Shown here one piece after another: positions 22,880 to 34,774 of a DNA stretch of 64,000 nt. The DNA is taken from the NCBI RefSeq assembly GCF_011386835.1, contig NC_088792.1, positions 222,173,894 through 222,237,893 on the forward strand, read 5' to 3'. The stretch is from Chrysemys picta bellii. Taxonomy: Eukaryota; Chordata; Testudines; Emydidae. Within the stretch, counting starts at the first letter, position 1, and each line of letters opens with the position of its first letter. Under the pieces are notes generated by a model. It was given only the letters and a program-made list of their open reading frames with translations, was not told the DNA's origin and searched no databases. Both the position numbers and the translations under genes were made by a program.

Positions 22880-22985
22880 GTATGTTTCTTAAGGCAGAGA
22901 CTATTATATGTTTGCACAGCACCGACCACAGTGGAGCCCCAATCTGATTGGGGCTGCTGGCCACTACTGTAATAAAAATAATAAT
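22880..22985 (+). repeat. SINE tail (MIR-like amniote family)
   Basis: The words 'atgtttgcacagcaccgacc', 'aatctgattggggctgctgg' and 'actgtaataaaaataataa' are the 3' tail of an amniote SINE family also seen at 12950-13060, 31650-31740 and 42390-42490. Only the tail is present. Confidence 0.65.
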
Positions 22986-23214
22986 TTTGGTCATTAGGCA
23001 TCCTTCAGAACTCCATTAGTGAAGAGTAAGCTTTAGACCTCTACATGCTCAGTCCTGAAAAGTTATCCTCACCTTATTTAGGCCTGTGGTTTAGAAGGGA
23101 ATTACATGCATGTCGTGTGGTCTAGGGAGTCCGATCATCTGGTTTCTATTCCCCACTTTTTTTACCTTGATTTTAGGGGTAATTTATCCTTTTAATATCT
23201 TACAAGTATTAGAG

Positions 23215-24087
23215 TAGATCTGGTCAAAAGAATTTCAGCAAAACTTTTTGCTGTAGAAAAATGCTGTTTTGTCAAAACCTAAATGTTTCCCTGGAATGTA
23301 TTGGTTTCAATGAAAATTTCATCAGGATGGTTTCTCAGGTCCAGGATGGAATTTCTAGTAAAAACCTGGATTTGGCCCAAACAAATTGCTTTGTAAGTTA
23401 AACTGAGAGGGAGAGCAATTAACAAATGTTGTGATTATCGGTTGTTCTACAGTGAAGTGCTCCTGATGATTTGTCATAAAATGTTCTACCGAATATGCAT
23501 TTTAATTATTTTCAGACTTGCAACAAGAAACTTATTTTAGAAAACTGCTTAGTTATATTATGGGCTGTAAATCTGTATATCCCAAAGAAGAAGATTAAAC
23601 AACAAGGAGGGAGAGACGTGGTAAGCAAGGTAAAATCAGAGTCCTAGAATCAAAGCAAAGCAAATATAAAAAACACAATATAGACTACATCAGAAACACA
23701 GAGCTAAAATTTTCAGTGGAACAATTTTCTATGGAAAAATGCCACATCATCAAAATCCAAGTGTTTCATGGTGGTTGATTTCATGAAATTTGATAAACAA
23801 TTATTGAAACAATTTGAATAAAAATGGAGTATTGTGGTTTGATTTTTCTCATTTCATTTCAACTTTTAATTTTATAAAATATTATAAATATATATTATAA
23901 AGTTTCAACATTATCAAAATGTTTTGATAAAGTCATTTCAATATTTCCACATCAACATATTTTGGAATTTCTATTCCTCAGTAAAATTTAAAATGTCAAC
24001 TGTCCATTCTGCTTTGAGACACAGGGAAATGTTGAAATGTCAGAATTTCCCTTAGGACAGAAATTCTGTATTCTGACCAGCTCTAGA
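23215..24087. repeat. Two AT-rich palindromic MITE copies
   Basis: The first fragment spans 23215-23400 ('gatctggtcaaaagaattt' start). The second spans about 23704-24087, from 'gagctaaaattttcagtgg' to 'tattctgaccagctctag'. The ends of the second are inverted (GAGCTGGTCAGAAT-like). Bodies consist of 'gaaatttt', 'tttcatg' and 'aaaatgcc' words, as at 3770-3950 and 27186-27300. A short AT-rich spacer with (TATA)n separates the arms of the second copy near 23880-23900. Confidence 0.5.
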
Positions 24088-25195
24088 AACATAAAAGAAT
24101 ATATTAAATGGGAAGAATTCTAACCACACAACAGCACACACCAAACCTGAGTCAGCACCTAAACCAACCCCTTATCTAGGATTTTGCTTTCCTGATAAGT
24201 CCAAAATAATGAACAGAACATAAACTCCAGCCTAAGCATCCTCCCCAAGTTCGGCCATTTCTAGGATTCAACTTGACTCCCGTCAGTCTCTGTTCTTTTC
24301 ACATTGTGTTTCTGCAGAGAGAGACACCCACACCTGCCTCATATCCTGGTGTATCCTAAGCACACCTACCATGAGTCAACAGAACTTCAGCGGCATTGCA
24401 GTTTTTTTTTTCTCAAAGGCTCAGAGGAGTCCTGCCACAGTTTCAAAAAATCTAGACAACTCCTAACAGACTTTTCAAGATCTTAAGTAGAAATGGAGAT
24501 CAGGTTAAAATACAGTTTCATAGTCTATCTGCAATATCACCCACAGCTGAAGAACTGAAAGTGGATCACATCAGCAAATGGCATCCTAAGGGAGGATAAG
24601 AGAATATAAGACAGATTTAATGTTTATTTCCCTATTGCAGTAATCCTCATCTCTAAGGGAAAAAAGAGCAACAACAACATTAGTATGTTATACTATGACA
24701 CAAATGTACCATTTCCATTTCAGGGTTCTTCATCAGTGCTACAATTCCCTCTTCACAAATGGCCTACATCTAAACTTGTTTGTTCTTTCTTTTCTTTTTT
24801 TTTAAGTGAAAATCATATAACAGTATAATATTAAATGCATCACAAATGATGAGAAAAGTTAATGGAAACTTCTGGCTGGCTTTTTTTCTGTATGGAAAGA
24901 CATCTACAAGCCAGTGTCTCCCTCTGGTTAATGGGATACATTCGTAAATATTCAGAAGATGTTCATGGCTAATATATGCTGGAGGCTTCAGATTGGAATT
25001 CATAATGAGATCCACCAGACTGTTCCTAAGTCATTCATCAAAGACATTTGGCAGCTGGCATAATCGTACACAAATGGAACCAGGCACATGCATATGTCTT
25101 TATGAGGAATAGCAAAGGAGCTGAGGCGTGGGAAGCTACACATATCTTCCCTCTCAGGAGGCAATGGAGAGCTCAAGACAAAGTGGTAATATTTA
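24088..25195. other. No recognised feature
   Basis: No repeat or coding signal recognised. A run of T and a small A-rich patch are the only low-complexity stretches. Confidence 0.4.
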
Positions 25196-25207
25196 TGTAA
25201 TTACACT

Positions 25208-25863
25208 AAAAGAACAGGAGTACTTGTGGCACCTTAGAGACTAACAAATTAATTATTAGCAGGAGAAAAAAAAACTTTTGTAGTGATAATCAAGATGGCC
25301 CATTTCAGAAAGTTGTCAAGAAGGTGTGAGGATACTTAACATGGGGAAATAGATTCAATTTGTGTAATGACCCAGCCACTCCCAGTCTCTATTCAAGCCC
25401 AAGTTAATGGTATCTAGTTTGCAAATTAATTCCAGGTCAGCAGTTTCTCTTTGGAGTCTGTTTTTGAAGCTTTTCTGCTGCAAAATTGCCACCTTTAAGT
25501 CTGTTACTGAGTGACCAGAGAGATTGAAGTGTTCCCCTACTGGTTTTTGAATGTTATGATTCCTGATGTCAGATTTGTGTCCATTTATTCTTTTGCATAG
25601 AGACTGTTTGGTTTGGCCAATGTACATGACAGAGGGGCATTGCTGACACATGATGGCATATATCACATTGGTAGATGTGCAGGTGAACGAGCCCCTGATG
25701 GTGTGGCTGATGTGATGTGACCTAATCCCATTCTATGCATCTGATGAAGTGGGCTGTAGCCCACAAAAGCTTATGCTCAAATAAATTTGTTAGTCTCTAA
25801 GGTGCCACAAGTACTCCTGTTCTTTTTGCGGATACGGACTAACACAGCTGCTACTCTGAAACC
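25208..25863 (-). mobile_element. Penelope-like element with 12-bp target duplication
   Basis: The copy is flanked by an exact 12-bp duplication, TGTAATTACACT (25196-25207 and 25864-25875). Its ends are inverted copies of the PLE terminal repeat: 'gaacaggagtacttgtgg' at the left and 'ccacaagtactcctgttc' at the right. Next to the right copy, 'taacacagctgctactctga' is the outermost terminal sequence. Inside, on the minus strand, lies a GIY-YIG endonuclease fragment (25355-25666). Inverted terminal repeats plus a variable target duplication are typical of PLEs. It is 5'-truncated; the reverse transcriptase is absent. Confidence 0.92.
25355..25666 (-). pseudogene. GIY-YIG endonuclease fragment of a Penelope-like element
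   Basis: The 103-residue open frame begins with a Y-A-I-M-C-Q-Q-C motif and has M-Y-I-G-Q-T-K-Q-S about 14 residues in. That is the Cys-containing GIY-YIG core, with the second tyrosine seen as Y-I-G. It continues with a conserved R and a G-H-K-S-D-I-R block. Later come G-E-H-F-N-L-S-G-H and the C-terminal L-Q-R-E-T-A-D-L-E and D-W-E-W-L-G-H. In PLEs this domain nicks the target DNA to prime reverse transcription. Without the upstream reverse transcriptase this is a remnant, although the frame itself is open. The methionine start is arbitrary. Confidence 0.88.
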
Positions 25864-25884
25864 TGTAATTACACTGTGATTATG

Positions 25885-26090
25885 AATATAAGAATGGCCA
25901 TACTGGGTCCATCTAGCCCAGTATCCTGTCTTCCAATGCCAGATGCTTCAAAGGAAATAAACAGAACATGGCAATTATAAAAGCAATCCATTCCCTGTTG
26001 TCCAGTCCCAGCATCCGTCAGTCTTAGGGACACCTAGAGCATGGGGTTACATCCTCATGAGAGAACATGTTTGAAACGAGAGCTCATCCC
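25885..26090 (-). mobile_element. CR1 LINE 3' end, antisense
   Basis: Read on the plus strand: 'aagaatggccatactgggtc', 'ctagcccagtatcctgtct', 'gccagatgcttcaaagg' and 'tgagagaac'. This is the antisense 3' end of an old CR1 subfamily whose sense tail reads ...ATTGGTCTGATCCAGTATGGC. It lies 10 bp beyond the PLE duplication. Confidence 0.85.
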
Positions 26091-26389
26091 TAAATAAAAA
26101 TAATATTTTTGGTAATGTTTTCCTGAAAACAAATTTCTTCAATTTTGACAACTGTAGCGTAAAAACATGTTATCAGGACTTGGCCCCTGGATATTAGATA
26201 TCTAAAACACAGGGGCAGGTGACAGTGAAGTGGTTATAGTAAGTCTTGATGTATTAGAAAGTAAAATATTCAGTGTTGATCAGAACAGAATGCTACTAGG
26301 TGCTTAACAAAAAAAAATCAGAAATACAATGTGAACATGCACTTGATTGCATTGGCATGAATACTGAACATTATTTCTATTCCAGTAGC

Positions 26390-26510
26390 ATCCAGGAACC
26401 CCAATCAAGCACCAGGGACCCATTGTGCTAGCCACTGTACAGGCAAGTAACAGAAGACAACACTTGTACTAAAGAACTTGCAGTCTAGGTGTCGGACCAT
26501 AGCTAGCAGG
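26390..26510 (-). repeat. SINE tail, antisense (weak)
   Basis: The words 'ccccaatcaagcaccaggg', 'gtgctagccactgtacagg' and 'gaacttgcagtctaggtg' are the antisense of the amniote SINE tail seen at 22880 and 42390. It is diverged. Confidence 0.5.
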
Positions 26511-28140
26511 TAGATGAGACTTACAATGTGAGGGGGCAGGAAGACAAATCTCAGCTTGCCACTTGTCTACCATATACCAGACTGCACTGATCAGCATCAC
26601 TCATTATTGGAAGCATGTCTATTTTATACTGAAATATACTGACTGAGTGAACTCGTTAAGTTTTCCCATTGCTGTGAAATTTGTTATTTCTTCCTAGGCA
26701 GTATCTGACTGCAGGAGTCGCCACCTAAGAAAACATAGGGAGCTAGTTCAATGGAGCTCAACTCTGAAAAAATGCTTTTCTTTCAAAAATGCAGATAGCA
26801 TTCAAGAGGTACTTTGTTGTTGCAGTTGAATTCTCCTCCATAGCCTGGCAATTACAGTTAATCTGTTCCTATCCTTCTGAAGTTTTAAAGTTTCCTGGTG
26901 AGATTTTGATGTTGCGTTTGCATGGCTTTTCCTTCAAGGAAACCTGCTGTTTTATTCTGGTATTTCTATAAGAACCAAGAGCACATGACGCACAGTCTAA
27001 CTTATTTAATTTTCTCTAATGAGAGCCTTTGTTAATCAAATGCCTAAGCTTCCTATCTCACGCAAGTCCTGCTGCGTTCTGAAACACAATGTATTTACTA
27101 AAGCCCAACAAACTGACAAACAGTGGAATTTGCATAAACATCAGATAGGATCAGGACTTCAATTTTCACTATAAGTCATTTCTAAGTAGGGCTGATTGGG
27201 AATTTTGCAATGAAATGTTTTTCCTTGAAAAATGCTGATTTGCCACAACTGAAACTTCATGGCATGAAGATAGAATTATCCAAATGGGAATATTTGACTG
27301 ATACCAGAGTTAACAGAGCTACTTAGCAGAAATGTTCCATAGAATTTTTAGTGACCAGAAATGAAAAGGCTCTTGGTTATCCAGCACTTCCAGCAGCAGA
27401 AAGCCCCCAACCCCATGCTGTGTCAAGGGATTACCAGCGGCTCGGCGTATTGACCAAGCATGGCCATGCCCAGTTTGAGATCTGACAAAAATCACAACCT
27501 CATGTGGAAGGCTGCAAAACATTTTAAAATATTGTAAGTTTATCCAATGGCTAATAAGACGGAACACTATTGACATTAGGTACTAGTAGCATTAATCCAC
27601 AATTTGGAAAGCATAGAATGTATTCACTCCATTTTTATGTACCCACACAGCTGCATATTTCTAAAGTGATGTGCTGTACTCCTGTCTTTTTATATACACA
27701 TTAGAAGATCTGATTTCTCCTCTTGAAACATGTATACTTCTGTATCCATGAATGAGAGTTACATGTGTTCAGCCAAAAGGGAATAGGGATGGCATTTTCA
27801 AAAGTATTTAAGTAATTTAGCAGCACAAATTTTCTAAATGTCTTAAATGATTTTGAAAATCCAAATGATGTTTTGTAAATAAAAATATGCTCAATCACTG
27901 AGACTACTCAAGGGATTTAAGTAGTGGCGATGGCATAGCATATCACTAACATTTTTCTAACTCCGCCCCAGCCCCCCAAAAACTTTCTTAGGAGGTGTGG
28001 AGCACACAGCTGACTTCCCTTACCAGTCTTTGAACTGCTTGCGAGTGAATCTTTAAAACAAAAGTCTCTTTCAACCTTTGCTCTCTTTACTACGATTCTT
28101 TCAGAAATAGTAATACACACACCATCTGTAGATCCTGTCT
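26511..28140. other. No gene; one MITE fragment
   Basis: At 27186-27300 there is a fragment of the 'TTTTCAGAAT'-type MITE ('gggaattttgcaatgaaatg'). I recognise nothing else. The open frame at 27319-27576 lacks any domain. Confidence 0.4.
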
Positions 28141-28148
28141 AGACTACA

Positions 28149-28377
28149 GGGCAGGTCTACACTTAAAATGCTGCAGAGTCATGGTAAAGACACTACAAGG
28201 CTAACAGGAGAGCTTCTCACATCAGTGTAGCTAATCCACCTCCGTGAGAAGCGGGAGAAGCTCTCCTGTCAACATAGCGCTGTCTACATCAGAGGTCTGG
28301 TTGATATAACTGCATCGCTCAAAGGTGTGGATTTTATGCACCCTGAGCCATGTAGTTATACCTATGTTGACCTGGCC
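28149..28377. mobile_element. Harbinger-like MITE, second copy of the 5086 family
   Basis: It shares 'gggcaggtctacacttaaa', 'aggagagcttctc', 'ggagaagctctcctgtcaa' and 'gatataactgcatcgctc' with 5086-5358, and ends 'atgttgacctggcc'. Here the TWA duplication is not preserved (left 'aca', right 'taa'). It is non-coding. Confidence 0.75.
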
Positions 28378-28380
28378 TAA

Positions 28381-28614
28381 GGCTTTGTCTACACAGGAAA
28401 GTTTTTCATTAAGGTGTTAATTTAAACCAATATAATGATACTGGTATAACCAAGTGTGGACACTCCTATTCCAGTAAACAAGTGCCTTTTTATAATTTAG
28501 CATATTTTACTTGGGAAGGGGTTTAAGATAAACCAAAAGAGCCACTTATACCCTGTTAACTATCACATTTTAATTGAGTTGTGTTAAAAATGTGTTAACA
28601 CCCAGTGTAGATGG
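28381..28614. mobile_element. MITE with 'GTCTACACAGG' ends
   Basis: The left end 'ggctttgtctacacagg' and the right end 'acacccagtgtagatgg' are inverted repeats, with 'aaggtgttaattt' against 'aaatgtgttaacac' further in. It lies immediately after the MITE at 28149-28377. The superfamily and target duplication are not resolved. Confidence 0.6.
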
Positions 28615-30239
28615 TATTTAAACACATGTTTAATATGTTAGCTAGTTGCTCATAACCAAGTAACTTTCTTTTTTAAATAGAAGCACCATTTTCTGCCTAC
28701 ATTTGGTGCAGAGTGCTGCTTAAAATCATCTTAAACAACACGTTTTCTAACATGTTTGAGAAAAACACCTCATTTTCCTAGTCTTGATAGGGCCTTAGTG
28801 TGCATCCTTTAAGAAGGAAAACAGTGGAAGAAGACCTTGCTATTTTGGGAAGAATCTGCCAAAAAACATTAAAATGAGATAACTTAGTGTTAATATTTCC
28901 TCCATCAATTTCAGAAAAGAGTAGATTCTTTCCAGAGATAAGGATTGATTTAAATTTGCAGCACAATCAAAATAGAGATTTGGGAACAGAAGAATTTGAT
29001 GGGCTACATTTAGATAAAGTGTCCATTTAAAGACAATGCAAATGAATTGTCTAAATTAAATTGAATGAGTGAAAATGAGAAACTTGTTACAAACACTATC
29101 AAAGAGCTGTTCCACCAAGACACCGGAGTATAATAAAATGCCTACTAAAGCTGCTACTTAGAAAAATGACTGATCTTGACTTATTGAATGGAGTGAAGTT
29201 AAACTCCCTCAAAAGATATCCAGGAAATTGATTTTAATTATATGAATATAAAAGGATACTTCAAGGGATGTAAAATTAAATCAATTTGAGATAAATTATA
29301 CTCTGCTTGTCCTCAGTTTTTTAGTTGTAATAAAGGCACATTTCTTCTATTTGATACAATAGTCCCATTTTTGTAAATAAACTTGAAGCGAGAGGCTTTT
29401 TTATAGAGCCAGTAAATTAGTTGGTGGAGAGTAAGGTGGATGGAGGGAAAGAAACAAAAATTAGATTTGTTTCAATGTCAGCAAAGTGAAATCTCAGATG
29501 AAAACTGATTTTTGAATCAATGCTTACTCCCATATTTGATCAACTTACAGTGATTTGACCTCATATTAAAGTTGTGACTAGTTCTCTGTGACTAGTTCTC
29601 TGATTTTCAGATTTGATCTCTACTTTCCCCCCAAGCCACTCCACCAAAAATTTTTTGTGTATAGTCAGGGAAATATTTTTTTACCTGGAAGTCTGTTATT
29701 AATTGGACAAGGAGTTCTTTAGATAATAGTCTGGATAATTGGAGGGTTTCGTTTTTGCAAAGGTTTCCTAATTTTTTTAAAAAGTCATATTTCACACACA
29801 GGTTGACTTCAAAGCTTCAAAAATGATTTATTTAGGTGACTAGAAGAAGAACTGGTTCCTCTGACCATTTTAGAAAGTTTGGTGCATTACATTTTAGAGT
29901 CACTTTCTACATTTTTTCCCCAAGCTTGAGGTCTCTGCTAAGTTTACATTTCTGGAGGATTTTTTGGATGGGGTTTAAGAGGTTGTATGTGCAGACTGTG
30001 GTCTTCTTAAAAAGAGAATGATCCTGCTACATCCTCTCTTTCCAATGTTAAGGGTTATCTTTTCAAAGCAACCTCTTGAATTTTCTGGATGTCCATTTAC
30101 ATCCAAAAATCCAACATTCAGACCAAAAATAGTTGAATATTTAAGTGAATATTTGAACATTGACCTAAATACATTTTTTACTTTTTAAAAAATGGGGATT
30201 AAAAATAGCTCTCTGATAGCTGGCAGAATAGATATTAAT
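28615..30239. other. No recognised feature
   Basis: About 1.6 kb of AT-rich DNA without a recognisable repeat or coding region. Confidence 0.4.
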
Positions 30240-30330
30240 TAAAATAATTCATTATAAAGTGTTTTGAGATCTATGGATGAAGTGCACTATATAAGATCTA
30301 GGTGTTTTTAAATGTAATAAGTTAATTTTC
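30240..30330 (+). repeat. MIR-like SINE 3' segment
   Basis: The segment 'aaagtgttttgagatctatgg' / 'agtgcactatataagatct' / 'aggtgttt' matches the MIR-type tail AAGYGCTTTGAGATCTA...GCTATATAAGA. It is truncated on both sides. Confidence 0.65.
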
Positions 30331-31645
30331 AAAATGTAAGTATAATTGAATACATGATAATGTGGAGATGTTTGAATATCATTCATTGAACATGTGTAGC
30401 AGATACTGCCATTATTTGTTTAATAATTTATTCAACTAATGTTTTCCCCAGCATTTGATCAGCTCATATTAAAATGCTCAGTTCAAGAGAGTTCAGCATC
30501 ATAAAATACATGTATTATTTTCTGTATCACGCCTCTTTGTCAGGCTATTCGGTTCATGGTGTGTGAATATTAGAATATGTTCTTTGGATTGGATGAATAG
30601 CTAGCTTCATTTCAGCTTCTTGTGAGATGTAACCTATCTTCAGTAGATGGTTAATCATTGCCCCAATTAAGGGAAATGGAAACAATGCACTGTTTGTGTG
30701 CTACGTGTATTTAGGTTATTATTCACAGACTTTTATTTATTTTTTATAAAAACTTACCAAACGCTATACTGCTCAAATCAGCCAAGAGACCATAGTAAAT
30801 ACAGTTCAACACCTGGCATTGAACGTACTCAGCTTTCTTTTAATGTGTTTTGCAAAACTAAGATCTGCATTTTTTCAGGAGGAATATATGTTTTGGAACA
30901 AATTCGAAGAGGTAATGAGAATCTGCAACCATCTCCACCACATGTGTTGCAAATGCTCAGCACCCCTCAGGATTAACCAAATGCTGTGCATACAGCTTCA
31001 GGCTAAATAAACCCCATGCCTATGGAATCGTGACAGCTGGAGCTGCAGAAAAATCAGCCTTCAAGTGTAAGTTGCCAAAGTGAAGGGTTCCACACAGATA
31101 CTTTTACTGCTGATTACAGGTTAATGCTGTCAATACGTTTCCTTCTCGGTGTAGAGTAGTTCCCAAGAGCAGAAAGCAGACTGTTGCAGTAACATGCTTC
31201 TCCTCTTGCACACCTGCTAATGCTGACATTCTTCTTGGAAAAAACTCAGCAGAAAAATGTGTCCCTTTTAATTGATTTTTTTGTTTTATTTTATTTTATG
31301 GACAGCTCTACTCAGCACACTTTTCCACTCCAGCACAACTGGTGCAAGTCCTAATCCCACTTTCAACCTTGACACTGCAGTGATATGCTCCTTTGGAATC
31401 ACTTCCAGTTTTCTGAATCTGAAGCACAGTGGACACAACACAAAGCTAAAAGAATACACCAAAAATTAGATCGGTGACTCTCAAACATTTTGTGCTAAGA
31501 TCAAACTAGGATCCTCCTCCTACATAGCTGGTATCTAGCCAAGACTCCTCTCCCACTTAGCAATATGTTAAAGGCAGGGTAGTTGTGAGTGACTCCTTGA
31601 TACCTATTTGCAACCTCCAGGGTCACAAACTAATGAATTAGAGGA
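30331..31645. other. No recognised feature
   Basis: No repeat or exon recognised. The two overlapping frames at 30698-31010 have no domain signature. Confidence 0.4.
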
Positions 31646-31740
31646 ATCTCAGGGCTTTGTGCATGTATAGTGCCTAACACAATGGAGCTCCAATTAGAGC
31701 CTCTAGATGCTACTATAATGAACATAATAAAGTATGGAGT
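31646..31740 (+). repeat. SINE tail (MIR-like amniote family)
   Basis: The words 'gtatagtgcctaacacaatgg', 'agagcctctagatgctacta' and 'taatgaacataataa' match the SINE tail seen at 22880-22985. Confidence 0.6.
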
Positions 31741-32401
31741 GTTCCATTCCAGTGGAAAATAGATGTGATGTCTGATAGAAGAGGGTCGTTGAAAAGCTTG
31801 TCCATCCCCAATGGAACGGCAAAGAAAATGCAAGATCTTTAAGCTGAAGTAATGAATAGGTAATGTGACATCCAGAGAGCAAACTGAAAAAAATGTTATT
31901 TGTTTTATATTGGATCAAAATTTAGTTTTATGTAAATTATATTTCAGTTGATTATATTTAATCACAGATAAAAGTGTCAGGGATACAAAACAATTCAAAT
32001 AGCTGGGAGATAGTAAAGTTCCTGTTTTACTTCTAGAGTCAGCATGTTTACCTTTGGCTTTTAAATGGGCTTTTCAAAATTGTATCATTTCAAGAGACTC
32101 TCAGGCTCATAACTGGAGCCAGCAGAAAAAGGGAGAAAAGAAAGAGTCAGGACTACAGCTGGAAGAACCAAAAATTGCCTCCTGTTTCATGGCAGGATTT
32201 GTGTCTTTAATCAGTGTAGTTTGGGTTGTATAAAAACATTCTTCCTTAGTCTAATCAACTGTATTTGTCTGTCTATACTCTTTCCATCTACCTATCCATC
32301 CAGCAGCATATTAATTTTCTATCAGACTTGTTTGCTTTTATCAAGAGGAAGACTGATTAATACAAGATTTATATGCAACAGCAATTCAGGTGCTAAATTA
32401 A

Positions 32402-32660
32402 GTCATAAGAACACACGAATGGCCATACTTGGATAGACCAATGGTCCATCTAGTCCAGTATCATGTCTTCTAACAGATGCCACTGCTAGATGCTTCAGTG
32501 GGGATGAACAGAACAGGGCAATTATTCAGTGATCCATCTTCTGTCTTCCAGTCCCAGCTTCAGGCAGTCAGAGATTTAGGGACAGCCAGAGCATGGATTT
32601 GCATCCCTGATCATCTTAGCTAATAGCCATTGATTGGCCTATCCTCCAAGAATTTATCTA
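32402..32660 (-). mobile_element. CR1 LINE 3' end, antisense
   Basis: It contains 'cgaatggccatacttggata', 'ccaatggtccatctagtcc', 'cttctgtcttccagtcc' and 'gattggcctatcctccaaga'. This is the antisense 3' end of the same old CR1 subfamily as at 25885, slightly longer. The flanking stretches 31741-32401 and 32661-33069 hold nothing recognised. Confidence 0.85.
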
Positions 32661-33069
32661 AGTGTTTGGGTCTGTTTGCTGTGCACAAGTCTTTGTGTTA
32701 GTCAGTCACTTCACCACTGACTAAAAGCCTGGGTCTTTATGTGAACTGATGATGATATATTCCTGCTTTCATTTTGCCCTGGAACAGTACTCAGTATTCT
32801 ATCAGACATGCATAATATTATGTGTTCATATGGCTTACACTAATAAACCTCCATTCACAAACATGCCAATTCAGGTGATGTAGATATTTCCCCCCTCCAG
32901 TGTTGTATGTCATCAATTTAATTAGAATCTTTGTGTAGGAAGTATGAATGCATGTTCTTCATGCACAATGCCCTGAGCTCTTTGGCACGCTAAATTAGAA
33001 TAGGTAGAATTGCTTCAGTAAAAAAAATCAGCCACCCCAGCTAGAAGGGGAACAATGTCCAACAGCTTT

Positions 33070-33588
33070 CTACATTAAATAGTTACCCAAAAAACAATTC
33101 AATTTGAATGCAATATGGATTAGTTTGGTTAAAGAATAAAACAAGTTTATTTACCTACAAAGAGAGAGATTTTGAGTGAGTACAAGTACAAGGCATTAAA
33201 GTCAGAAATGGTTACTAGAAAAAATGCTTTCTAGTGTTAAAACTTAAACTAGAGTTGTTGCAAGGTAACTTTCTTACCACAGGTGATTATCATCATGAAA
33301 GTTGATGATACCTGGTTTGAGGTGTCAGCTCATCCTTTGTCTTATACACTTATCTACTCCCCAGACTTGTCTGGTAACCACATTTCAATCATAATTTTAT
33401 CTTATGTTCATAACTTTACATATAATGTTGCTACATACATTTCACCATGATATTATTGACCAGTGAGTTATTAGTTTTCAAACAATCCCTCAAAAGGCAT
33501 AGTCTGTACAAATATTATTACAATACTGTGAATACAGGGGTCTGAATACAAGGGCGCATTTGGTCACACCTGCCAATTCCCCGCAACC
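33070..33588 (-). mobile_element. Retrovirus-type LTR fragment, antisense
   Basis: The sequence shares the layout of the LTR at 7677-8879. The reverse polyadenylation signal 'tttatt' at 33146-33151 (AATAAA on minus) is followed by 'cctacaaagagagagattt', and the right-hand side ends 'cgcatttggtcaca', which would be a minus-strand TGTGACC start. The left boundary and target duplication are unresolved. There is no coding content. Confidence 0.6.
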
Positions 33589-34132
33589 CTGCAAAACATG
33601 ACACAAACAGCCATCTTCTTTTTGGGAAGAAGATTTTTGTTGACCCCCCCCCCCAGCCCAGATTGACAGGGAAAAAGGAAATATAATTTCAGTCTATATC
33701 ACATCCTTAAGAACAAATACAGGCTGGAGTCTAACTAAAATAAAGAGTAGAGTTGGTACCTGAATGTCCTTGTGTCTTTATTAATGTCTCCACCCTTCCC
33801 TTTTATTTAACCCATTTTTCTTCTTTCCCAGTTACATACTGTACTTTTGTTTCCCCCTTTTACTCCTTTCTTCTGTCTTTCCAAGTCTCCCATATTTTCT
33901 GTCTCCTTTCCTCCTCGACCACTATTTCTCACTCCTTTACCCATGTCTCCTTAATTCACACTCTCCCTGCATTTATGCACGTGCTCACCCTGACTTCATG
34001 CTGCATGCATATACACACAGCTTCATCTCCCACAGAATGTAGGAAGCTTCAAGTATAGTGAGGGCTCAAGCTGGGCATATGAATCTTTGGGCTGGTGATT
34101 TTGTTCCACCCAGCCATCACACCTCTCCTGAA
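33589..34132. other. No gene; C- and T-rich stretches
   Basis: It contains a C run at about 33644-33654 and a long pyrimidine-rich tract from 33770 to 33960. The 101-codon frame at 33753-34058 simply reads through that tract. Confidence 0.5.
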
Positions 34133-34140
34133 GCTATCAC

Positions 34141-34458
34141 CAGTAGCGGATTAGCCACTGGGCCCGTGCCCAGGGGCCCTCAGCCAATTGGGGGGTCCCT
34201 GGAAAAATGCCTGACGCTCTTGCAGGGGAAATGGGGTTGAGTGCGGGAGCTTTCCCTGCTCTGCCTGCCCACCCAGCACTCCTGCTGGGGGAGCAGGGGA
34301 AGCCCCCGTGCCTCGACCCTAATCCCTGTCAGGAGCACCAGGCAGGTGGAGTGGGACAAGCCCCTGTGTCTCAACCCCATTTCCCCTGGCAGGAGTACCA
34401 GGGGGGCTGGGGAGAATACAGGTGGATGGGGCCCCCACAAACCCCTAATCTGCCTCTG
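34141..34458. mobile_element. hAT MITE, 318 bp, perfect 8-bp duplication
   Basis: The left end 'cagtagcggattag' and the right end 'ctaatctgcctctg' are inverted repeats with terminal CAG/CTG. An exact 8-bp duplication, GCTATCAC, flanks it at 34133-34140 and 34459-34466. The GC-rich interior contains repeated 'ggcaggagtaccagg'-like text. Open frames of 96-112 codons on both strands follow its composition and carry no transposase motif. Confidence 0.93.
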
Positions 34459-34714
34459 GCTATCACTCTGCAACTTCCTGAGAGGAAGGAAGTCTAGGGA
34501 TAGCTCCTCCACCTCCTGCTGTTCTGCTGTCCAAAGTAAGGGATCTTCAGCACCAGTGGCCAGCCCACGGATCCTTTAGTTATATCTGTCTGTAACCACT
34601 GTGAACAGGACAGCTTCTTTGATATAGGCAGTAGTGGAGGCCCTGACCGGGCAGGAATAAGTGATATGGCACAGCTCATCTACTAGTCAGAGTCAGAGAG
34701 CAACACTTTTTTAA

Positions 34715-34774
34715 ATAATGGAGATATCCCATCTCCTAGAACTGGAAGGGACCTTGAAAGGTCATCGAGTCCAG

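Noticed and set aside
25355..25666. GIY-YIG protein as a homing endonuclease or DNA-repair nuclease gene
   Set aside because: It is embedded in Penelope terminal repeats with a 12-bp target duplication, with PLE-type C-terminal motifs; a retroelement remnant fits better.
33753..34058. 101-codon frame with many H, S, L and F residues
   Set aside because: It reads through a pyrimidine-rich tract; there is no motif and the frame is open by composition.
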